Shown here: piece by piece, positions 27,565-38,900 of the stretch | How positions within the stretch are numbered: position 1 is the first letter of the stretch | Layout of the letters: each line of letters begins with the position of its first letter | Assembly: GCA_029706075.1 (NCBI GenBank) | Contig: JAINUG010000148.1 | Coordinates: 1,511,501 to 1,575,500, forward strand | Length of the DNA stretch: 64,000 nt | Reading direction: 5' to 3' | Source of the DNA: Aldrovandia affinis | Taxonomy: Eukaryota; Chordata; Actinopteri; Notacanthiformes; Halosauridae | Translations under genes and position numbers: made by a program | Notes under the pieces: model-generated | Seen by the model: only the letters and a program-made list of their open reading frames with translations | What the model was told of the DNA's origin: nothing | The model's database searches: none

Positions 27565-27904
27565 AGGCTAGCTGGCCGCTGACATTGACGAAATGTCCTG
27601 GTGTGGAGCTTGAGAGCTACACTGGAAATCAACAAGAGCGCCTGAGAGACGAGCTTTCCACAGAGGGCAAAACTACATCCACACCTTACTCTCCGAAATC
27701 AGCCCAGACTGCGGAATGGAGCATCGCTTCTGATTACCAAAGGGTCTGTGCGTTTATGGAGCCTAATGTTCGCTTTTGGTTGTGAAGAAGACGGATCTTC
27801 GGAGGATTTCTGTGGAAACTGTCAGCAGGTGGAAATAGGAGGCAAATCGCGGGGCACAAAGCAACCTCCGTGTTAATGAAACTTTGCTACGATTTACGTG
27901 CAGG
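27565..27904 (+). other. gramd4: Tentative GRAMD4 untranslated first exon
   Basis: A GC-richer, repeat-free segment ends at a strong donor (GCAGG|GTAAGAA, donor at 27,905). The next good acceptor with coding sequence on this strand is GRAMD4 exon 2 at 38,322. A 66-codon reading frame from 27,585 ends before the donor and does not resemble GRAMD4, so it would be an upstream ORF. The 5' limit is a guess. Confidence 0.35.
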
Positions 27905-30900
27905 GTAAGAAACTTTGTTTGGACGAATTAACCGTCAGGTATTTTACTCACTTCTATTTAACGAACGCAACAGGCTTGGCGTGTTTGTTTTTATTCTACG
28001 AGGATCGCCAGCTTTGTTGGGTCACAGCACAGCACAGCGTTGTCTGTTGGTCGAAACAGATCGTGGCGTAGCCTATTCCTCTATACACTTTGGTGTGATG
28101 TTGCTATATCGATTATAAACACTGAACGTAAACTACAAATTAAACCCGTCGCCTCCAGGTTTTCATCTTTACACAATGATGGCAGAATCGCCGAAACATT
28201 TGTGTGACAATGGTGATAGCTACACGGTAGCATCCGCCTTGTTCAACAGTCGTATTGCACATGAAACAGCCGTCTCATAGTTTTGTAGGCTAGCTATTGA
28301 CTGTTTATTTAGTCATAATATGTACTAGTATGTAGTTGACGATGCATCGTGGTTGAAATAGGACACGTTACAAACAACAAATGGAAGTGCATATTTTGTT
28401 TCTACTCTGCTGGCGTTATGATCTCAATCAAGTATTAATGTGCAGCGAGTGAAAGTGGGGAATAGAATGGGGGTGTGAAGGCTTTCGTCACGATTGTAGC
28501 TTGTTAGTTTCCACAATAATTGCCGCTAGTACGGCTAACTTAGACCCTGCATGGAACAGTGCTAATCGATGTTGTTCTGACAGTCACAGATGAGATTTTT
28601 AATGTAATAAACGATCGAGCCAAATTCATGTCCACTTAATTATTCTGTCTAATCAGATTTTGTATCGTTCGCCAAATAATGAGCTCTTTGTTGACTGCAC
28701 CATTTGTCTGAAATCAGAACAAATGCTTCATTGAACAATGGGACAGCTAGAGCTTCCCTAATGTGGGCTCGTTCCGCGTTGTGTTTTGATTTAGACTAAG
28801 TGGAAATGGGGAGTCCACTAGACCAGATTAAGTTTGATAAGGGCTGACTGTCGGAGCAAATATCTTCCGTATGATAACATGTGCGATCCGACTTTGTCAT
28901 CTGATCATATAGTTTTGTTTTTCTTGGGTGTCATCACTTTGAAGTTATTTGCGCAACTAAGATGTATTAGAAACAAAGATGAAATCGTTAAAAGGGTGAA
29001 ATTATCATACAATTTATCATAAAGTTTACTACTGCGTATTCTGACCGACTGATGTGTAGCGCTCTTAATTAGGTTAAAGTTAAGACACGAACAGGTGTTT
29101 TCCTTACTGTCTTCTCTCGAAAAACGTGCCGAAGGATAGTTCAGACACTACTCCAATGAAACACTACATAATTTATATTCTTCCTCTGGCATTGAATTCT
29201 TTACGCGAATATATATTGCTTCTCGGTACAATTTAGCAAATGTAAAAAAATAAAATAATAAAATGTAATAAAAAATAAAAAAGTCCTAAAGAATGTTTCC
29301 CTTCTACAGCAGGCATAGCTAGAGCAGTGAACATTTTAGCTGTGCGAGATTGAGGCCTCAATCTCTTTGTGTACTTGTGCTGTGAAGATTGAGCTGTTTT
29401 TATTGATTGGGTGACAGCTGTATTGTATTGAAACTGACCTCCTTTTAACCACGTCTTCACAAGTGTGCACAATAAGTCGGGTCTGAGCCTGGGTATTTTA
29501 CAGGGCAAGAGCTTATCTCGATTTCTGTGGGATGAAAGGGTTTGTCGTGCAAGCACACCCCCCTGGGCACGATGTTATTCGACTGCAGGGCAGCTACATC
29601 CAATCTGTATCCCTCTTTTTTTTAATACTGATCCTTTGGCACAGCTTGGTTAGGGTCCGAACCCACTACTCAGGTGTCAGGTTACTCTTAACCACAAGGA
29701 TTTATTCCTCCTCAAGTCATTGGCTTTGAAAAATAATAACATCCACACACATTTTAGCCTATTAAAATGAATTTTACTTGTAGCATTTCTTGCTTAACAA
29801 TCCAAAATTGATATAAAATATTTGAACAAGTGTGTACACACCAAAAATTGATATATTGGGGGAACATCCCCCAATATTCAGATACGCTCAAAATGTCCCC
29901 CCAATATATAGCCTAGCTGATATAAAAAAAAGATTTGGTCCCCCCCAATGTTGACTCCATGGTTACGGCCTTGGTACACACGTGTCTCTTCCTGGCTACT
30001 CGTCCCAGCTAGTTTACTTCAAGCTCTGTTGACATGTTGTTGGTACGTTACAGCGTTGTGATTCCATTCAAGTAATGTTCTGAGAATGTTACCCTTAAGT
30101 TGCAGTCGCAGGTCATGTTGTGCTGTGAAAAGACACTCATCAATAACAGAGGGGAATTGAACCCGACACACCTCTCTCTGTGCCAGAGCGGCCAGGTAGG
30201 CATCAGGTAATCAAACATTCACTCAGAGCAGAGACACACACGCACACTTATATTTCAAACAGAGGGAACTGAAACCCTCCAAGTATGTCTGCATGAAAGT
30301 GAGAGGATATACTTTTTTTTAATTTAATTTTTAAAAAATGTTTCTGATTTTTTTCAGTTTTTCTCCCAGTTTGGTAGCCAATTACACCCTCTATTTATTT
30401 CGATTAAACCTCCCCGCACGGGTCCGTCGCTCGTCTCTACGAGGCAAGCTATTTCTCCGTGGGCAGCGACACGTTCTGGAGACTCCTTTTCCGTGCTTCA
30501 CGGCGGACCCGAGCCGGCTCGCCCTCCCCCCTTCCCCTGGAGCGGACAGCCAAATGCCGCCGACGATCAGGGCCGGTCTGGTAGAGACGTGGGTTTCGAA
30601 CCACGTCCCTGACAGGCAGCGTACACCACACCGGACCAGCCAAAGTGTGGTGCGTCAGACCGCTACGTGAGAGGATATTTTAACTGCAGTGTGTTCAAAA
30701 AAGAGTAATGGAAGAATAATCACATTTCTAGCCAATAAATGAACTTGCAGCCTCTCAAGGTAGGGAGAGACACAAACAGCACATTGATATAGGTTGTTTG
30801 GTGATGGCAGAATAATAGCATTTTCTTTTAGCATATTAATAGCATATTTTTCAGATTTTACCATGTTTTTCTCCCAATTTGGTAGCCAATGACTCCTGCT

Positions 30901-32909
30901 GTGCTTAGTTCAATCCCCTCCCTCGTAGTTCGCTGCCGTAGCCCAGTGACAATGGCGAAGCGCTGCCTCCTCCGAGACAGCACTCGTCGTGCTGTCGACT
31001 GTAATTTCGGCACCCCAGAACCACTCCTATGCGCAGCGAACTGTGTCGGCTTCCCTCCCCCCTCCCTGGGGCGGACAGCCAATTGCTGGACAGCCAATTG
31101 CTGGGGAATCGAACCCCGGTCGCCGTGGCCAGCGTCGGACGTAGAATAATAGCATTTCTATGAGGCACTTCCTGTGATGAAGTTGGGATGTGTTCTGAGA
31201 GACACTGATACTGCCTGTGTGGCTGTGTGTTCAGGATTGTTGTGGCGTTGGAGTTTCTGCTGGAATGTGGAGCAGGCCCATCCTACATCCTGGTGCTTCT
31301 GGGGTACGAATGTGTTAGTTTAAGGCGGGGGCGAGAGTGAAGAAAAAGAGGAAGATCCACCGTCATGCACCGTGTGCGGTAGGTTGGACTTTGCTCCGTT
31401 GTCGGATAAGTATTTTTCTTTCACGTCAAGCATTGAAATACTGTCTGCAAATAAAAATGGTTTGCGTCACTTGTGGACGCAACTGCATGTCTGTCAAACC
31501 TCGCTGGTGTGGTGGCCCCTCCCACAGCAGTGAGGGTACTTGATGTGCGGAACTCGAATTATAACAGTGAAAATAAAACCTCTTCAAGTGCCGGGCCAGA
31601 AGGGCATATAATGAAAGAATTTAAACTCGCACGCACGCAGTCGTATAGTCTTGATTCATCATAATACTCATAATAATTCATCAAAAAATATATATATCAG
31701 CATTCACAGTCACTCATGTAATTATGTTTGAATGAAGCTGTTTCTCCCTTGCTCCTGCAGCAGGCCTGTGGGGTCCAGACAGCCTCAGCAGTGGCCTGGT
31801 GTACATCGGTGTACGACACTGTGTGCTTCACTGAGACACGTTTGCACAGATCTCACTGGGAGCAGCGTTTCATGGTACCCATGTGTCCCTTTGCGTAATG
31901 AGGAACAGTCGCCCGCTGGGCGCCGATCGAGCGGGTGAACCCCCCCGCTGCTTTCGATTGCTGTGACTCGGTGCGCGCGTTAATGCCATTTAGAGCACGG
32001 TTACCGCCGGATGTGTTGTCAGGCCTGACTTTTGGCTTGTATGCAAGGCTGTCCCCAGTGGTTTACTGAGACCTGAGCGGGGAAGTCCAGTTGTCTTAGC
32101 TGAAGATTCCAACTCCCATGTGTGTGTGCGTGTGTGTGTGCGTGTGTGCGTGTGTGTGTGCGTGTGCGCGTGTGTGTGTGCGTGTGCGTGTACGCACAGG
32201 ACAAGTGTGTTTGCTTCCTCTTCTGTTGTTGTACAGATGGGCCGTTTGTTGACTCCTTTGGCTCGGATGACCGCCGATGAAGCGAACAGGCAGCCACAGA
32301 TGGCCGTATCGCCCTTCGCTCTGGACACTTGGTCTGTTTAATAGCCTACATCTATTTGTCTGACGCATTCAGGCGGTGCAACAGGCCGATTGTAGATCCC
32401 TGATTTAAAAGGGTTTTGGGCCAGCGGAGGAACCCTGCAGCAGCCGCCCTGGAGGTGAACACGTTGATCGTCTGCTCACGAGCACAGAGACCACCGGGGC
32501 TGTTTGTGTCTGTGCGTGTGCTCGGCAGCTGAAGCCTGACTGAAGTCTGGCCATCTTGAACCCTTTAGCTCTCGTGTATAGTACAGAGTCATGTTTATCT
32601 CTGATTGTATGTCTGAAATGTTAGAGGAGTGAGGATACTCCCTCTTCGTATGCTTTGGGAGTCACGTGAGGATTGAGAACGGCTCCTGCCACACTCTCCC
32701 TTATCCGTATGCCTCTGTGTTTTAGTGTGAGGCTGGGCCTCTGTTTTCTTTTCCCACGCTACCTGGACTGTAAATGTAGAGATGAGTTGGCCCTGGGAGA
32801 GGGAACAGTGTCTTCTCTTGAGCTGCAGTATGTCAAAAATATGTCAGGACTGAAAGAGGAGCTTTTACATGGGCACAGGCACTCCCACGGACACAGTTGG
32901 TGTCGTGTG

Positions 32910-32964
<55 letters not shown>

Positions 32965-35900
32965 ACATTTTTATGGCGTAACTTTACCCAGAAGTCAGAC
33001 CAAACTTTCCTAGATCTCGTAATCGCTAGTTCTCAGTCTGAAGAGGAAATGTGTCTTCACCACCCTTCACTCCAGCAAGAGATTTGAATGGGCATTCTAC
33101 TTTGACCTTCTCTGCCGCAAGCTCAGAGAGCCCGAAAGCAATGCCTGGTCTTGTGGCATTTGCACACAGATGTCCTGGATGTTCAAATCGCAATGACAAC
33201 ATCAATATATTGTTACCTTTTACACAAGAAGGGAAGTGATTCATTATTCTCTTTTCCCCGCTGCCTCGTTTTCCGAGACCTGAAATGTGTGTTTTTGCAT
33301 GTTGCTGGCAAGAGCGAAGGAAGTGGATTACGGGAGATTGTTGTTTTAGTATGCTGATCAGGAAGTTGCAGAGAAAAATGTGTTCATTTGTTTTAGCTCG
33401 AGTAATTCTTATATCTGCATAAATGTATGTACCATTACGTCTGCACTACAATGAGGACGAACGACAAAATTCTATCAGATTTTATGTGAGTAAAATTCAA
33501 TAATAAAAAAGTCAGCACCAGCTTATCTTTATGGAGTACTCCTTAGGTACTTGTCCTACAGAAAGACAAGTACACTGAACTCTGTCCTGTCTCTGGGGAG
33601 GTGTTGTTGGTCTAGCTGTGGAGGAGATATTAGTCCAGCTGTGGAGGAGATATTAGTCCAGCTGTGGAGTTGGTTTTGGTCTAGCTGTGGAGTTGGTTTT
33701 GGTCTTGGTTTTGGTCTAGCTGTGGAGGTGGTTTTGGTCCAGCTGTAGAGGTGGTTTTGGTCTAGCTGTGGAGGTGGTTTTGGTCTAGCTGTGGAGGTGG
33801 TTTTGGTCTAGCTGTGGAGGTGGTTTTGGTCCAGCTGTAGAGGTGATTTTGGTCTAGCTGTGGAGGTGGTTTTGGTCTAGCTGTGGAGGTGGTTTTGGTC
33901 TAGCTGTGGAGGTGGTTTTGGTCTAGCTGTGGAGGTGGTTTTGGTCCAGCTGTGGAGGTGGTTTTGGTCTAGCTGTGGAGGTGGTTTTGGTCTAGCTGTG
34001 GAGGTGGTTTTGGTCCAGCTGTGGAGGTGGTTTTGGTCCAGCTGTGGAGGTGGTTTTGGTCTAGCTGTGGAGGTGGTTTTGGTCCAGCTGTGGAGGTGGT
34101 TTTTCAGCAGTTGTAGTCTGGCAGCAGTGGTGGCAGGACTTGTGCTTTTCTCCAGCAGAGCTTCGCTCGGAAGGAATATTGGCGGAAGGGGAAAGCAGGT
34201 AGAAGCATGCGTAGGCGAACGGAAAGGGACACAGTGCCACTGTGCTTGCTGTGCCTCTCTTCTTCTTTGGCAGCACGGGAGGAGCAAGCAGAGACTGTAA
34301 TTGCCTTCACTGTTCGCACGTCAAAGGGCTGCTGGCCACTTGGTACTGTTACCAGACCCTGTTTGTGAAGATCGGGGCAGGGCGAGTGCAGAGCCAGAAT
34401 AGGGTGGGAGGGTGGGGGGGGGGGGGAGGAGAAGAGAAGAGTTGCCATTTTCAAAGGAACGTGCTCTGTCTGGGAGAACTATTCATCAGGCAGAAACACG
34501 GGTCCAGCGATAATGATGGGGAGACCAAGCGCGTAGGATGGAAGTGTCTCTAAATTTGTCTCGCAAAACGCACCCCCTCACAGGAACCTTTGAGTTTCTT
34601 CTCGCTGCTGGAAAGACTTCTCTCCCTTAAATTCAAATTCAAATTCAAATTCTCTCTCTGCCACCTCTCTCTCTCTCTCTCTTCTCTCTCCCTCTCTCAC
34701 CTGTCTGGCTGTCACTGTCACGGTTTACATAAAGCCTGAATAGCCCGTCTGGGGCAGCATGCGAGTGGAACAGGTGACCTCAGAGATGGGCATGGCTGGG
34801 TAATCTGGGGATTATGAGAGGAGAGGAGAACAGTGCCTAATCCTTCCCCAAATGGCACAACATATTAGACTCAGGTTAAACAAAACAATACTAATAGGAA
34901 TTGAAATTCCTATAATAGGCGGCACGGTGGTGCAGTGGATAGCGCTGTCGCCTCACAGCAAGAAGGTCTCGGGTTCAAATCCAGGCCGGGGGCCTTTCTG
35001 TGCGGAGTTTGCATGTTCTCCCCGTGTCCGCGTGGGTTTCCTCCGGGTACTCCAGTTTCCTCCCACAGTCCAAAGACATGCACGTTAGGCTAATTGGAGA
35101 GTCTAAATTGCCCGTAGGTATGAGTGTGTGAGTGAATGGTGTGTGTGCCCTGCGATGGATTGGTGACCTGTCCAGGGTGTATTCCTGCCTCTCGCCCGGA
35201 ACGCATGCTGGGATAGGCTCCAGCCCCCCCCCGCGACCCTGACCAGGAATAAGCGGCTTAGATAATGGATGGATGGATTCCTATAGTGACCATTTTTTCA
35301 GAAGCCCCTTTGCTTTAAGATAAAAGGGTGCTGCTTGTAATGGCAAGTATATATATTTTTGTACCATTATTATTTTTTCTCCCAGATTCTAAAGTTCCCT
35401 TGAGAGAGCGGTGTCAAGCTGTTTTGTGTCACCGTGTTCTATCTGTGTGCCGCCTGAACTCATGGAGTCTAGATTTAGACTATGAGGTGGTTGTTTTGCA
35501 GATTGTTTGCGGTGATATGAAGATACAGGTAACTGCCAAAATAAAGGAAACACCGACATGCACTAGGGCGTTGAGCCACCAGAACAGCTTCAATGCACCT
35601 TCAGAGCAGCTTCAATGCACCTTCAGAACAGCTTCAATGCACCTTCAGAGCAGCTTCAATGCTCATAGAATTCACAAGTGTCTGGAATGTAACACCACTC
35701 TTCCACACGAAATTCCATCAATAGCGTTTTTTGTTGATTGTGGTGAAAAACGCTGTCTCAGGTGCCACTGCAGAATCTCCCATAAGTGTCCAATTGGGTT
35801 GAGACCTGGTGACCAAGACGACCCATATGGCTTACATAATTGTCACGCACATCAAACCATTCAGTGACCACTCGTGCTTTGTCGTCCTGGAAGAGACCAC

Positions 35901-38900
35901 TCCCATCAGGATAAAAATGCTTTATCATAGGGTGATGGTGATCACTCTGGCTTCATGGTTTTGTATTTATTGGTGCTTACCGTGACCTCCCTAGGGGTTG
36001 AGTGGACCTAAACCATGCGAGGAAAATGCACCCTACACCATAACAGAGCCACCAGAACCCTTCATTTATGTAAGTGTTTCCTTTATTTTGGCAGTTACCT
36101 GTATAGTCTAATGCAGGGGTGCCCAAGTTCGGTCCTGGAGATTTACTGGGTGTGCAGACTTTTGTTCCAGCCCTTCACTAACACACCTAATTTGAACATT
36201 CATTGCCTTGATGAGCAGTTGATTAGTGGAATCAGGTGTGTTAGTGAAGGGCTGGAACAAAAGCCTGCACACCCAGTAGCTCTCCAGGACCGAACTTGAG
36301 CACCCCTGCTCTAATGTAATACCAGTATTATGGTCCGAAGAGAGGGAGAGAGAAAGAGCTCTTCTAAGGTCAGATAAAGAAATGGGTCTCGTGGAGATTA
36401 ATTCCAGTCATTCTTATTGAAGGAAAGGTCCCTTTTGTCCCTGAGAAAGGATTGGAGTATTCAGAGGGTTTGTAAGGAGATCCATGGGGAACCTGCCGTC
36501 CAAAAACAAAAAAGATGGGTCAGATGTGGGGCACATTCATCCTCTCCTGCAGGGACTAACCTATATACCACAGACCTCTTAGGACAGACCTGGGGTTTCT
36601 TTCACCACAGCACATGCACACACACACGTACACACACACGCATGAACAAACGCATGCATGCATGCACGTGCAAAGAAACCATGCACGCATGAACAAACAC
36701 ACGCCACACACCTGCACATGCACAGATGCTACACGGGCACGCAAGCACGTGCAAACACACACACACACACACACACACAAACATACATGTGCACGCACAG
36801 ACACACACAGCTACAAACACGCATTCACGCACAAACACAAAGTGCACACACACCACAAATGCATGCATACACAAACGCACGCACGCACAAACACACACAG
36901 ATGCACACACGCACAAACACAAAATGTACACGTATGTACAAACACAAAACACACGCACGCAGAAACCCACGCATACACAAACACATGCACGCACACATTC
37001 GCGCACAAACACATATGTCCGCATAAACATGCACACACACGGACACCACACATGCACAGACACACACACATAAACACAAAGCACACACAAATGCACATGC
37101 ACAGACACACACACACTTGACAAACAGATATGCACATGCTAAGTCTGTTGTTTTGCTCCCCAGCGTTTGTAATTTATTTTAAACCAAAAGTGCCTGAAGG
37201 GATTCTCATTAAACTATTACAGTAGTGATTTGTCTCACACAATTGTTTCTCTGTTCTGTGTTTGTTTCTGGTTTTGACGTTTAATAACACAGAAAATGAG
37301 GAAATATGCATTGTTATTTTATCGGAATATATTAAATAGCGCTTGAGAGGGAAAGACGGAGCTCTGAACTCCAACTTTCTGTAGATCTGCAGCGGGCGTG
37401 TTCATGACGTTGGTAAGATTTGCTTCCTCAGGAAAATAATTTCCATCCAAAGAGCCTTTTTCCTGCGCCCCGACAGTGGCATCACCTGTGAAGTTGTTCA
37501 CCTGACACAGTAGATGCGTCAAATCCTCCTTACTAATTTGGCTCATCTATTGACATGTCACTTCCTGTTAGTTTGCGTATGTCACTTCCTTCCAAATAAA
37601 TGTTGCGCGGGTGAGGTTTTAAGAAGTCAAATGTAGGATTGTATCCGTTATGAAACGGCAGCCTGATCGATGGGGAGTTATGGGAAACTGCAGCTGGGAG
37701 ACGTGCTGATTGTGTGGGCCATCAGGAACTGAGAGACTCTACCTCCCGTGCCTTCACCAGAGTCACATGGTGGATTTACTCACATCCTGGAAAAAGCACC
37801 TGCTGGCAAAGGGCCTGATTAAATCAACGTGCTGGCGATTTCCTGATATGTGTATTTGTATCTGTTGAAATATCTGCACTGTGGTCTGCAGCCCGGAAAC
37901 CGCTTTAGGCAAAAACGTCACACCAGGTGTCTTTCCTGGAAACGATCAGATCAAGGGTACAGAGTGTACACAGAGTGTTCACAGCATTGTTAAAGCTGCG
38001 CAATATTTGCAATAAGAACACTGTTTTCATTGTTTGGATCTGTATTTTAACGATCAAGGTTTATCATTTGTCATCAAATTTGTCAACGCACAAAACCACG
38101 GCTTAAATAACTAAATTATATCATGACATCATTCCCGAAAGTGCGAGCGAATGCAGATCTCATTGCAGTGAGTCATTATTTACACAGAAGCGTAGCTTTA
38201 TTCTCTAATTGAGGGGAGAACGGTGGGACTCGATTATCTCAAGAGCCTTGAGAATCTACAAAACATGAAAGTAGTTTGTGAAGAGCTTGTTTTGTGCTTT
38301 TTGTCCTTTTTCCTTCTGCAGGAATGCCGTTCACCATGTTAAGGTAAAGCAGAGGAACCCTGTGTTGAACATGCTTAAGCGCTTGGACAAAATCAGGTTC
38401 AGAGGTCAGAAGAGAGACGAGTTCCTGGACCTGGCCGAGTCCCCCAACACGTCTGACAATGAATGTAGTGACGAGATCCTGCTGAAGCCGCGGCCGTCGC
38501 TCCGGGACACGGAGGACCTGCGAGACCCTGTGAGTGCCCTCCGCTCAGCCCCCGCCGAGCCGCCGAATCACAAGCTGCAAACACTGGGTCACAGGTTTGA
38601 GCGTTGTGTCGCAGTCGTGTTAAACGAAACAATAAAAGTAGGAATTGATTTCATACTGTGCACATTTTTTTAGGCTTGTCGTTTTGTCAGACGCCTCTTT
38701 GCTGTAGGTGATATATTGGAAGGATGTTGCTAACATTGATTTTTTCCCCCCCACCCAGTTTCGAAATTTCCTTTGGGAGAGTGGTTCCAAGCTATCTCAT
38801 TGTGTTGTCTGTGTGTCTCAACTCACGGCAAATGAAAAGCATTTTGTTTTGATTGCTTCTCACGAGTGCTACTAACAATTTTTTTTTGTGATTGACAGCA

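Noticed and set aside
33877-34300. Open frames of 123-136 codons with repeating [13 protein letters not shown] or [17 protein letters not shown]
   Set aside because: They cycle through the 23-bp minisatellite.
34915-35276. A tRNA gene at the GGCGGCACGGTGGTGCAGTG head
   Set aside because: Target duplications, common fish SINE body and (TGGA)n tail show a SINE.
36602-37137. Open frames up to 177 codons on both strands, rich in Cys/Val or His/Thr
   Set aside because: They are translations of the CA-rich simple repeat; no start context, splice sites or protein family.
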